From positions 20,368,001 through 20,432,000 of the forward strand of contig NC_084665.1 in the NCBI RefSeq assembly GCF_028389875.1: DNA of 64,000 bases. Reading direction: 5' to 3'. Position 1 is the first letter of the stretch. Each line of letters begins with the position of its first letter. Both the position numbers and the translations under genes were made by a program. The DNA comes from Rhea pennata (lineage: Eukaryota > Chordata > Aves > Rheiformes > Rheidae). Below the pieces are notes generated by a model, which saw only the letters and a program-made list of their open reading frames with translations, ran no database searches and was not told the DNA's origin. Positions 23,901-35,632 of the stretch are shown here, piece by piece.

Positions 23901-24793
23901 TACAAGATCTGCATGAAATATAATGCTAACATCCATATGCTTCATGTTAGAAATTTTTGACTTCAGTACTCATTTGTCTTTATGATCTTTTCAGCATAGG
24001 ACCAAAGTAGGAGGGAAAGACAAGAACTTCTATAGTTTCCTAGTACCCAAAGCTGCTAAGAGCTACTTTAGTCTCAGCATAACATAAAAGGACCCCAGTG
24101 TTGTTCTACTTTAATCAACTTCAGTTACCCTAAAACCTTTCCTACATCAGAAAATTTCATTCACTAGAAGATCCTGGGATTCTCCAAGATACAAATGATC
24201 TCCTTATTCTGAAGGAACTCTCTCTAGCTTGCCAACAGTGTCATTTTTTATGTAGCCTTATTGAGACTGAGAGCAGAGGTTACATAAATGGTTTTGTCAG
24301 CAGTAGGACTGCTGTAAATTATCACCATCAGCTTTCAGTTCTTTTCTCAGCACTCTCTGTGCCCTACCAGGAGCTACCACTTTGGCAGACCTGCCATCAC
24401 AAGTATTTAGTTAATTTTCAGACTATATCTAGCTTTTTGTTTATGCACAGGTTTTTGTATGAATGTATATTTTGCACAAACATAATGAAAAAAACTCTGG
24501 AGTAACTTTTCTTCAGAGCAGGAGGAACATTTGCTTTGTTTAATTTTGATTTTTCTAAAACTTGATATCCGAACATTTAACAGATTATGTTTCAGGAAGG
24601 GCTTGCATCTGAACCAGCATAACAGGAAATGGTAACCTTTGTGAGGACAGACTTGAGTAACAGGGGTTACAACCTCTTGAAAAAACAGATTTGCTACAGA
24701 CAGAATGATAACACATAAACACCATGTTTCAGTCCTCGTTTCACAGCAGCTGCCCCTTTAATAAACATACTTTATCATACATATGTGTGTGTT

Positions 24794-24807
24794 GTTGCCA
24801 CGGTAAT
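24794..24807. promoter_or_regulatory. X-box-like motif
   Basis: GTTGCCACGGTAAT fits both half-sites of an RFX X-box (GTTRCC and GGYAAC) with few mismatches. The surrounding 24780-24880 looks less degenerate than its flanks but no promoter is evident. This is conjectural. Confidence 0.2.
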
Positions 24808-27337
24808 AGCTTGTCATAGTTCAAGACACTGTGATGACAGCACTGTCACACATTTTTCTATATTAATAAGAGTCACCAATAGATACATGATAAAATAAAA
24901 AAGGTGAGAATCTTTTTTTGGATATTCTGTTTTCCCTACAAAAATATCATATGAGATGGAGACAAGAATTATACAGATGTATGAAATAGATGTTTGTTCA
25001 CTGAACCTTGCAATAACATAGTCAAGATCACAGACAGAAATATCAAACCTCTATCTCTTACAAACTAATTCAATTGTTTACAATCCCTTAAAAGCATTCA
25101 GTCAAAGTCTAGCAGCACAGACACTGACAATAAGCAAATCTGGCAGTTTTACACAAGACCAATCCAAGCTATCAGGAATGCCAGGTTTACTACTACATGC
25201 AAATGGCAATCAAAACATTCTTTCTTTCCACAGCTTGCAGGTAACCAACACAGCAGAGAACCCAGATGTAAGTCTTAGCTGAAGACACAATCCAGAACTC
25301 AGAAAGCATTTACTTACAAGTTTCTACTGACAGTTAGAAATCAAGCTGCATACCGAAACCATCCATATGCCAGTCCACAGTCTTCCACTTGGATTAAAAT
25401 ATAGATGATTTTACATTCCATCACAAAGATGACGTGTTGAACAATTTCTACTCTTAGAAGTTAGCTGTTCAAACCAAATCTTATCAAAAGGAATCATTTT
25501 CAGGAATACTGGAAAAAGAAACTGCTGGGAAGTCTAAACAGGACTAGCTGTTTTTGCGTACTATTTGCTTTGCCACCAATGTACTTCAGGCAACAAGTTC
25601 TCTAAATTGTTGCAAAGTGAAATGCACCAAATTGCTATTATCCCCAGAACAGCAAAGACGTTCCCCCTTTTAAAATACCATTTCATTGCAGCCTGCAAAG
25701 CTAGTTACTGAAAGTAAGAGCTCTGGAAGAACATAACTGCCTGCCTGAATTACAAATGCCACGAGGAAGCTGCACTCAAAAGATGCTGTATTTCCTCGTA
25801 TAGTAGGAATGTTTTCTGTCCCAAACAGATGATACGAAGCGGAGCAAAGATCAACTCCTAAATGAAGGAAGTTACTGCGTCAGAAAAGCTGTGTGGGACT
25901 CAAAGTAGTGACCCAAAGGAACTGGTCCCTTCTCCCTTCCCCAGGACCTCGTTCGCACCCCACCAGGAATGGTGTTTGTGGTGGGGCACAGAGAATGTGG
26001 CAGATAACCTCTACATTCTTAAGAGCTTTCAAAGTCCTGATCTACCACTAACTGGTCATGCTGAGAGGCATAATGCACAGGAGAAAGTTAACTGAATTCA
26101 ATTTTGCTCTGGAAATCACTCACAGCTTTTAAGAGAGCATAGGCAATCTCATGAAAATCATCTGAACAACTTCACAGCTCATACTGCGTCAAGCTGCTGC
26201 TACAGACAGTGTGAAATAGCATGGGACCAGGAATTTGTAACAACTATCATATTCTGAGAGTAAAAAAAACTGCTAAATAGCCTACTGTCAGTTGCAACTA
26301 CAAGTCAAAGCAGGGCAGCTGAGCTAGACTCAGTACAGATTTACTGTCAAACTATTAGTATGTTTTCCCTCAAAGATTTGCAGGGGATTTTTTTCATTAG
26401 TAACGGCCTGTAGTGTCATTTCAATTACTCAGAAGACACACGATGGCTTTTTGGCTGTAATTGAAACACCAGTACTGAAGCATGGCTCATATTGGATCCT
26501 GCTGAAGGAATAATTTTCTCTCTCTTTTCTGTTATAAAAATACAACATCGTCAGCATACTCTCTAGACTTCGCACTTCCCATTTTAGGAATAAAGTAAGG
26601 CTGCTGTTAGCTGATACTCTCCTCTATTTCACTGATGATTTTTAAGTGATAGCAATATAATTATTGACCATCAGCCACCTTTTCCCTCTCCACATACAGT
26701 GACTAACCTCTAAATAAATTACCTGATACCAAAAGGGAGTCATTCACTAGAGGATTCTCAGTCTCATCAAGGGCTGTGCTGGATGTCTGCTTTAATCTTG
26801 TTTCATATCCTTTATTTGGGCCTTTATCTTATCTAATACATGGTGGCCAATATTCTCTCCTCTGAGCTCATTTTATTAACATAGCCTCAAAACACCCCTG
26901 CAAGATGGAGAAGGGCTGCTGTGCTTCTATGCTGTACAGGTGGGAAGCCAAGATGTGGCCCTGTCCCTTCAGGGTGCTGCAGTGCCTGGGCCTCACAATG
27001 GTCAGACTCCCATTCTATACAACCATCAGGGACACCTGAGTGCTTCAGCAAGGCATACAAAAAAGCCAGTATGCTCAGGAGGAGGCCAGCACAGAGTGTA
27101 AGAAAACTTGATGACACGTGATACATTAAACTACCTCTTTCTGGGAAGGAGGCACCTTTTCAGAAGCTGCAAAACAGATCCACCTTACCTGGCATTTATA
27201 CCTGCACAGAGATCCAAAAGGCAGTTAGGCACCACTCTCCTCCAAGTCGGGACAGAAATCTGGCTCTCTAGGGAGCATTTACCCCACCTTATTTCATTGT
27301 ACGTATTTATCTTTAGATTCACCAAGAAGTCGAGGGA

Positions 27338-27885
27338 AGTGACATATTCTCCTCTATGCAGCTCTGGTGAGACCACATCTAGAGTATTGTCTCCAGTGCT
27401 GGGCTCCCCAGTACAATAAAGACATGGAGTTACTGCAGCAAGTTCAGCAAAGGGCTATGAAGATGATTTAGGGATTGAGCATCTGACATATGATGAGATG
27501 CTGAGAGAGCTGAGATTACTTAGGCTCAAGAAGAGAAGGCTCGGGGAGATCTTATCAGTGCATAAACAACTGATGGTGAGGAGAGTAAAGAAGACAGCGC
27601 CAGACTCTTGTTAGTGGTGCCGAGTGACAGGAAAAGAGGCAACTGGCACAAACTGAAATACAATAAATTCTATTTAAATATAAGAAAATAATTTTTTACT
27701 GTAAAAGTGATCAAACACTGGAACGGGTTTCTGGAGAGGTTGTGGGGTTTCCATCCTTGGATTGGGTCAAAACTCAACTAGACATGGCCCTGTGCAACAT
27801 CTAGTTGACCCTGCTCTGAGTAGTGGTGTTGGACAGGACAGTCTCCAGAAGTCCCTTTTAGCCTGAACAGTTCTGTGACTCCTGA
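27338..27885 (+). mobile_element. Old CR1 3' fragment
   Basis: A 5'-truncated CR1 copy covering the end of the reverse transcriptase and the 3' UTR. Landmarks are CTCCAGTGCTGGGCTCCCC (ORF2 tail), AGTGGTGCCGAGTGACAGG, CACTGGAACGGGTTTCTGG, and the terminal GTTCTGTGACTCCTGATG. The frame is broken repeatedly, and many substitutions relative to the 7.0 kb and 34.6 kb copies mark it as older. Confidence 0.88.
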
Positions 27886-30316
27886 TGCAATCAAGGAGGA
27901 GTTATAATTCCTCTGCTCTAAATCACCCACCTCCTCACTTTAACAATGTTAGGAGCCTTGGCTCCCAATTTAAATGGCATGACTCCTTTTCCACTCACTC
28001 CCCAATTCATCTGTATTTAACAGCACAGCACAGAGACAAACTACCTACTCTAGAGTCTCTTTTGCTCTTCTGCTTTATAAAGTCAGCTTTTCCCAATTAA
28101 CTTGTTTTTAATAAAAAAGAAAGATAACTGGTTCTTCAGAATATCTTGTTTCTGAGAAACAGAGCAGCACAACAGCATACCATGGTCTCACAAACAGACT
28201 GAAAATAGATTTGTGTAAATTACCAAGTTTCTTAATGTTCCATCTGTAATATTTTACATAAAATAGCAAACCAGATGACCTGTATCACTGGAAGTACCTT
28301 GCCTACAACAGCAATTTTCAGCTTTTAATCCAGTCACCCACTACTTTACAGAGATTGCTTAAAACTTCTGGAATACTAGTGGGTGGGAACAATCAGCTCT
28401 TTCTCAGGTGCAGGGAAAGAAGTTGAGACTGTTAATGTTCTTCTTGCCACCATCTTTTTCGCACAGTCCTATTGCTATCTATCATCTTTTCCCATTCACT
28501 CCAGTTCTGCAGAAAGAAGTGACAGAAAAGTTCCTACTTTCCCTTTACGTATCAGAACACTTCTAGAGACTAAATAATCACTGACCATTCTTATGCTCAA
28601 AATACATCTCCAAGATAAGGGTCACACCAGGAATGCCAAACACAACAAACAGTACAGAAGAGATTTTTGGAGTTTAATGGAGCCTTGTTCATCTGAGCCA
28701 AAAATACCATCCCAGCATTGTTTGCAAGCTCTTCAGGGCAGATCACCTCAGCGCCTTCCTTGCCTCCTAACTCCAGGGAGAGCTGGCTCCCCAGACAGGC
28801 CCTTCAAGCTGATTCCTGTTCATTCACTTTCAACATGTGCTAGCTGTTTGCAACTGCATCTGTTGATTCTAGTCCACTGGAAAAGGTCTACGTTTCCAGT
28901 ATGAACCAACCTGAGGCAGTGTTATTGTATGTGAGTTAAGGCTCTTGTGCACTTAGCTAAGATGTGTACATAAACTGCAGAGAGAACAGAAACAGTATTT
29001 TCAGTGATGTCTGCAAGCTGCCCTCACCACCCAGCTCACAACACGCACTTGTCATGTGAACAAGTTTACTTTCCTCCTGCAAACATTTACCCATTTTGTA
29101 TTTCTGCTCTACTGCTCTCACATGGAAAACCAGCCAACACTTCTAAGCTAATTATAGCTCACTTGCTAACAAATATATACCTAGAAATCTTCATTATCCC
29201 CTTGACCTCCTGTTGTTGCATGATCTCCATGCATGTGCCAAGGATAAATTTATACTTGAGGTTTAAAATCATCTTTATCTATCCTTGGGAAAGAGCAACT
29301 TTTTGAAGAGGTATTCATTGTTACATACTAAACATAAACATAAAACATTTTGTGTTATTTAAAATACTTTACCAAAACTAAAGCTTTGCAAACAACACAA
29401 AAAGACCACTCACATCACCTACACTTTGTCCGGCCACACAGAAAAGAAAGCTGAGATGACTCTTTCAAGAAGTCCTAACTTTTGACATACAGATGCAGGC
29501 CACTACACCTGAAAATCACACTCCATTCACCTGCAGGCAGGAGAGATGTTCACAACCTCCTGAGAGGAGTTTAATATCCACTTCATCTGTCCAAATGGAG
29601 GAAACTTCATGTGGGCAAAACTAATTGTGCTCCAGACTCCGCTGACTTTAGCTGCTAAAAAGTGGTAAGGTGACAAGGTGATGGCACAGAGGTGGATACC
29701 TTCATGCCAAACAATTAGTTGAGGATTACTAGGAGGCTTGCACTTTGAAGTAACTTCTGTTTCAAATGCAGCCAGGTACTCGGAACAATACATTCCATGG
29801 GGGATGCTCATAGAAATAAAAGCAAAGAGTTAAATCACCCCATGTGCAATTCTATTAGTGCAGACATGTTTGAAACACAATGTGTCCATCCCTTTGAAGC
29901 TTCATGTCAATATGCAACTTGTGAAATGCTTTATATTTGCCTTCATAGTATTTGGTCACCTTTCCAATACATTAGCTCACAGCTTTTCACAATGCAGTAC
30001 TCACTGCTGGTCTCTGATTCAGTGAACCTTTTGCCTGATACTTTAAGATTTGTATTTGACTCTGCTAGGTGCCGTAAGTAGCTCATGCAGAAATTTTGTT
30101 CCAAAGAGAGCACCACTTCACAAAAAGCAAGAGAATAAACTCGTAACAGCAGAAAGGCCCTACAGGCAGGGTCCCTAGGCCCTGACACCTGCTACTGCAT
30201 GTAAGACACAAGCTATCCTTTCCCTGGGAGAGGCAGTGGTGGCAAAATCTCCACATTTCTCCAATCACTCAAATCCACCTACCAGCTTCCACGCGCTCCC
30301 TCAGATTCAGTTCCTC
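27886..30316. other. Unique non-coding block
   Basis: Between two CR1 copies. Several short open frames are present but none resembles a known protein or has clear splice boundaries. I see nothing else in it. Confidence 0.55.
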
Positions 30317-33046
30317 CTTCCCAGGAGGAATTAAGAGATCTGTGTGCAGTTGCAGGGCAATGATCTCATTGCAATTACAGACACACAGTAGGATAGCTCA
30401 TATGACTGGGAAGCGGCAGTGGATGCATAGAGGCTCTTTAGAAAGGAAAAGCTAGGGAAGTGAGGAAAACAAGTTATGTGACAGAGCAGCAGGAATGCAT
30501 GGAGCTCTGCCTAGCTGGCCAAAATCTTATTGGTAAGGATTAAAGGTGACGTTGTTGTAAGTGTTTGCTACAGGCCTCTTGATCAGAAAGTAGATGAGGT
30601 TTTCTGCAGAGAGCTAGAGTTTTCTGCAGCCTCACATTCACAGATGCTGGCCATCATGGGGGACCTTAACCACTCCAATATCTGCATGAGGCACAACACA
30701 GCAAGGCACAAGCAATCCAGGAGGTTCCTGGAGAGCACCTATGACAACTTCCTGAGGTGACTGAGGAGCCAACAAAAAGAAGTGCTCTGATTGACCTTGT
30801 ACTTATAAGCAAAGAAGGACTGATTGAAGATGTGAAGGCTGGGGACAATCTTGGCTGCAGTGACCATGACATGGTGGAGTTCAGGATCCTGAGAGGAGAG
30901 AGCAGAGCAAACAGCAGGATCACAACACTGGATTTCAGCAGAGCAAACTTTGGCCTCTTCAGGGATCTGCTTGGAAGAATCCCATGGAATAGGCCCTAGA
31001 AGGAAGAGTGGCCCAAGAAAGCTGGATGGTATACAACGATCACGCCTCCAAGCCCAAGAATGGTGCATTCCAATGAGCAAGAAGTCAAGCAAAGGGGGCA
31101 GAAGACCTGCATGGATGAACAAGGACCTCCTGGCAAAACTCAAACATAAGAAGGAAGTATAGAGAAGGCAGAAGCAGGGACAGGTAACCTGGGAGGAACA
31201 GAGAGCATGCAGGGACGGAATTAGGAAGGCCAAGGCCCATTTGAAGTTGAATCTGTCGAGGGATGTCAAGGACAACAACAAGGGCTTCTTAAAAAACATC
31301 AGTAACAAAAGAAGGACTAGAGGAAATTTGGGCCTGCTGCTGAATGGGGCAAGGCCTTTGTGAAAAAGGATTCAGAGAAGGCAGAGTTACAGAATACTTT
31401 CCTCATTGCAGTCTTTACTGTTAAGACTGGCTCTCAGGAATCCCAGACCCTAGAGTGCAGGGAGAAAGGTCTGGAGAAAGGAAGACTTTCCCTTGGTGGA
31501 AGAAGATTGAGTTAGGGATCACTTAAGCAAACCACATATACACAGGTCCATGGGCCCTGATGGGATGCATTCATGAGTGCTGAGGGAGTTGGTAGGTGTC
31601 ACAGCTAAGTCACTCTCAATGATCTTTGAAAGGACATGGAGAACAGGAGAGGTGCCTGAGGACTAGAAGAAAGCAAATATTGCAGTCTTCAAAAAGGACA
31701 AGAAGGAGGACCCAGAGAAATACAGGTCAGTCAGCCTCACCTCCATCCCTGGAAAGATGATGGGACAGCTCATCCTGGACATCATCTCCAAGCATATGAA
31801 GAACAAGATGATGCTCAGGAGTAGTCAGCATGGATTCACAATGGGGAAATCATGCTTACCCAACCCAATAGCCTTCTATGATGGAATGACTGGCTGGATA
31901 GATGAAGGGAGAGCAATAGATGTTGTCCACCTTGACTTCAGGAAGGTTTTTGAAACTGTCTCCCATAACATCCTCATAGGAAAGCTCAGGTGAATGAACA
32001 GTGAGGTGGATTGAGAACTGGCTGAAAGGCAGAGCTCAGAGGGTTGTGATCAGCAGTGCAGAGTCTAGCTGGAGACCAGTGATTAGCAGCGGACCCCAGG
32101 GACCGATACTGGGTCCAGTCCTGTTCAGTTTATTCATCAGTGACCTAGATGAAGGGACAGAGTACATCCTCAGCAAGTTTGCTGATGATACAAATTTGGA
32201 AGGAGCAGTGGATACACCAGAGGGCTGTGCTGCCATTCAGAAGGACCTCAACAGTCTGGAGAAATGGGCAGAGAGGAACCATAGGGAGTTCAACAAGGGC
32301 TAGTGCAGAGTCCTGCACCCAGAGAGTGATAACCCCAGGCACCAGGACAGGCTGCTGAGCAGCTCTGCAGAAAAAGTCTTGCGAGTTCTGGTGGAAAAGC
32401 TGACCATGATCCAGCAACGCATCCTCATGGCAAAGGTGGCCAATGGTATCCTGGGTTGCATTAGGAAGAGTATTGCCAGCAGGAGCACAGAGGTGATTCC
32501 TCTCCTCAGCCATCCTCAGCCATTGTGAGGCCACATCTGGAGTCCTGCGTCCAGTGCTGGGCTCCCCAGTATAAGAGAGAGATAGAACTAGTGGAGTAAG
32601 TCCAGCGGAGGGCTACTAAACTGATTAAGGGATTGCAGCATCTGTCTCAGGAAGAAAGGCTGAAAAAGCTGGGACTATTCAGCCTGGAGAAGAGAAAGCT
32701 AAAGGGGGGATCTTATCAATGTCCCTGGAGGGAGGGTAAAAAGAGGATGGGGCCAGACTCTTTTCAGTGGTGCCGAGCGCCAGGATGAGAGGCAACAGGC
32801 ACAGACTGAAACATAGGAAGTTCCATCTGAACATAAGGAAAAACTTTTTTACTGTGAGGGTGACTGAGCACTGGAACAAATTGCCCAGAGAGGTTGTAGA
32901 GTTTCCTTCCTTGGAGATATTCAAAAGCCATTGGACATGGTGCTGGAGAACATGTTCTGTGTGACCCTTCTTGAGCGGGGTGGGGGTGGGGGGGTTGACT
33001 AAATGATCTTTAAAGGCTCCTTCCAACATCAACTGTTCTATGAATC
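30317..33046 (+). mobile_element. CR1 LINE, 5'-truncated, degraded
   Basis: About 2.7 kb of plus-strand CR1. It starts inside the ORF2 endonuclease (near GAGATCTGTGTGCAGTTGC), passes through the reverse transcriptase, and ends at the natural 3' end GTTCTATGAATCCC near 33046. Gaps and stops are frequent. It is distinct from the 3-9 kb element: at four indel sites it keeps the bases altered there, so it serves as an internal reference. A G-rich slip (GGGGTGGGGGTGGG) lies in the 3' UTR at about 32978-32993. Confidence 0.92.
30530..32303 (+). pseudogene. CR1 ORF2 remnant (endonuclease end and reverse transcriptase)
   Basis: Pieces of ORF2 remain in different frames. The endonuclease end shows VSVCYRPLDQ and GDLNHSN (30530-30760). 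The linker shows DHDMVEFRILR (30757-30999). The reverse transcriptase shows SSQHGFTMGKSC and VVHLDFRKVFETVS (motif A, 31757-31993), then [15 protein letters not shown] and [10 protein letters not shown] (FADD, 32001-32303). Motif B has changed from the usual GVPQGS to SGPQGP. Stops and frameshifts separate all of these, so it is dead. Confidence 0.85.
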
Positions 33047-34230
33047 CCATAAGCCTCCTTCTCTGAACTGGTTGCTGTTTGTACTCAGGGGAAGACCAAT
33101 TTACTGCTGTTTGCAAAGGCATTAAAGCTGTTTTATCTCTTTTTAACCATCTCCAGTCATCTATAAAGAGCAACATTCAGCTCAAGCAGGAGCTCCTATC
33201 ACACATCCCTAAGTTCATGGCCTTGTACTCTGTGGAGATTTGTTTTTTAAGGCTTCAGAGCAATCAAGACCTACTGCGTGATTTTTCTGTACTTCTCTGC
33301 ATTGAACTGTTTTTTTAACTTTTTTCACTAACAGATTTCGTTTGTATAGTCCTTTTTGTGAAGCTGTCGCTACAGAACTACATTTTTTAAAGCTTATAAT
33401 CAATAATGGAAACTTCTGAATGCTTTTCTCTTTTCTGGCACTTACTGGTCATTTTTATTCAGATTTCTTGTTCTCTATCTTCTTCAGTAGTATCTTATAT
33501 GGCACTGTACAGATCTTTAAAAGAGGTCCAGATAAATGTGAATTTCATTTAAGAAAAAAAAAATGGTGAGGCGGCAAAGTTTTCTGTAACAACTGCATTT
33601 TAATAATCCAGGTTAGACTTTTCTCTCTTTTTCCCATTTCATTCTGCTATCAGAATATCTCCCAAAAATCCCCACTGGCAGTACAAACTCACCAGCATCT
33701 CAATGAAGTTAGTTCTTATTACCACAATATTTTCTAAGAGCTAGTAATGAACTAGAGACACTACTCACACATGCAGGCGCAGAATACATATATCTGTAAC
33801 ACCTAGCATCAGTCAAGGAGGTCTTAGAAAAGTTATATGTAACATGAAAATCTATAATGTAAGGGTTGTATACCATCCTTTCCCCCCCCTTTCCAAACTT
33901 TCCCACCCTCACACACACCACTCGAAGGAAACACAGCATTTATTGCAAAATGACCTATTTGTTTATAGTTGAGTTAAATACTAGAGCAATCATTAACACT
34001 TCTGTTTACCATCTAACATGCTTCAGAAAAAAGGTTTACATAAATCATTCCCAAGGGAAATTAACATTTGTAAAAATTTAGATGCTAAAACAATTTTCCT
34101 GATCTTTGGGTCACAAGAAATGCTAGAGAGAGGAAAGTCTCAGTCTACACCAGAACAAACATGTAAGCATGTCAGAAAATACGCCTAATCAAAATAGGAC
34201 CACTCTTCTGCTAAAACTCAATCTAAGGTG

Positions 34231-34272
<42 letters not shown>

Positions 34273-34596
34273 AGGAATGTCCTCTCAAATCCTTAACAGC
34301 TGGGTGATTCAGAGAGAAAGAAACAGAAATATCTCAGAGCTGGTTGTGCAGGCAGGACTAGTGTGTTTTTCCTTTATCTGTGAAAACCAATGGACATCAT
34401 ATTTAATAGGCTCAAAGACAGGAATGCAGGAAGACATTCCCTCTTGCATCTTTGGGACCAAGGGTGAGCTGGGACCAGCTAGCAATGGTGTTCCACTTGC
34501 AAGGTTGCAGCAACACCTCAAAGCAGTGAGCAGTGCCATTCTTGCAGCACACTCCAACACACTCGCAAGGGTATTCGGAAGAGTCTGTCTCTTACA
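33047..34596. other. Unique non-coding block with long T run
   Basis: No gene recognised. It contains the T38 tract at 34234-34271. Confidence 0.55.
34234..34271. repeat. T38 homopolymer
   Basis: The longest uninterrupted homopolymer in the window. Read on the minus strand it is a poly-A run, but no retrotransposed sequence that I recognise precedes it on that strand. The length is likely unreliable. Confidence 0.9.
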
Positions 34597-34993
34597 ATGA
34601 AAGACTGTGAGAGCTGGGCCTGTTTAGCCTAGAGAAGAGAAGACTGAGAGAGGATCTTACCAATGCCTACAAGTATTTTAAGGGAGGGTGTAAAGAGGAT
34701 GAGGCTGGACTCTTTTCAGTGGTGCCATGTGACAAGACAAGAGACAACAGGCAAAAACTGAAACACAGGAAGTTCCACCTGAATAAAAGGAAAAACTGTA
34801 CTGCAAGAGTGATGGAGCACTGGAACAGGTTGCCCAGAGAGGTTGCGGGGTCTCCTTCTCTGAAGATACTCAAAAATTGCCTGGATGTGATCCTGTCTAA
34901 TGTGTTCTAGGTGACCCTGCTTGAGCAGGGGGGTTGGACTAGATGATCTCCAGAGGTCCCTTCCAACCTCAGCCGTTCAGTGATTCCGTGAAG
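34597..34993 (+). mobile_element. CR1 3' fragment, relatively young
   Basis: About 400 bases of CR1 ORF2 C-terminus plus 3' UTR. It opens with GAGAGCTGGGCCTGTTTAGC and ends with TTCCAACCTCAGCCGTTCAG..GATTCCGTGA. The last frame fragment (34719-34910) reads [20 protein letters not shown], matching the tail of the copy at 7043-7291. It is less diverged than the 27.3 and 58.4 kb copies. Confidence 0.92.
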
Positions 34994-35589
34994 ATGAGTG
35001 GACAAGAGGAGAAGGGGAAGATGATGAGCTGAGAATCAACAGTGCAAGGAAGAATCATTTCCCTGCACATAGCACTAGCAGAAGTAATGGGGAAATGGAG
35101 AGTATAAAGAGTAGCTGAACATAACAGTCTCCCTACAAAATCAGACCAGCTATCACTTAGATAAATCAATTAAAATTCTGAATGGACATTTGAAAATGAA
35201 GCTATCTTAAATATGTTCAAAAATTTTTTTCCTTTGCCTTTCCTTGTCTGTTCCCCAGGCTCTGATCTTATTGCAGTTTTATTTCCACTTTTACCATAAC
35301 AGTTTTCGTTATTTATGTTCCTTTTCTTCACAGCCAAAGTTATCATTCTAACTCTTTTTAACTTCTGCAGTTTTTACTGTTTGGATGCATCCTAGCCTCT
35401 AAAACACAACACTCTTTGCTGATTAGCCTGTAAGGATTAGAAAAGAGGAATGAAAAGGAACCTATTTCTGAAGCAATCTTTAAGGGAAGGAGATATTCAA
35501 GTTTATATGAGGTGAAGAATTGGCTTGTGCTTTTCTATTTTAATGCTTCTCAGCATCTTCCATCACATCCTAGTTATAACCTAGTAATC

Positions 35590-35632
35590 AAAAAAAAGAA
35601 AAAAAAAAGAAAAAAAAGAAAGAAAGAAAAGA
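35590..35632. repeat. A-rich (A)n/(GAAA)n tract
   Basis: A runs broken by single G and ending as GAAA repeats. Simple sequence. Confidence 0.9.

Larger units (their letters stand above)
17042..27337. other. Unique non-coding block
   Basis: About 10 kb of single-copy AT-rich DNA. I find no convincing coding exon, RNA gene or long repeat. Minor items are a possible CR1 tail remnant at 20926-20948, a 38-base segment with splice-like edges on the minus strand at 17824-17861, and an X-box-like motif at 24794-24807. Confidence 0.55.

Noticed and set aside
34234..34271. T38 run as the poly-A tail of a minus-strand processed pseudogene
   Set aside because: The sequence on the side where the body would lie shows no recognisable coding or repeat homology.
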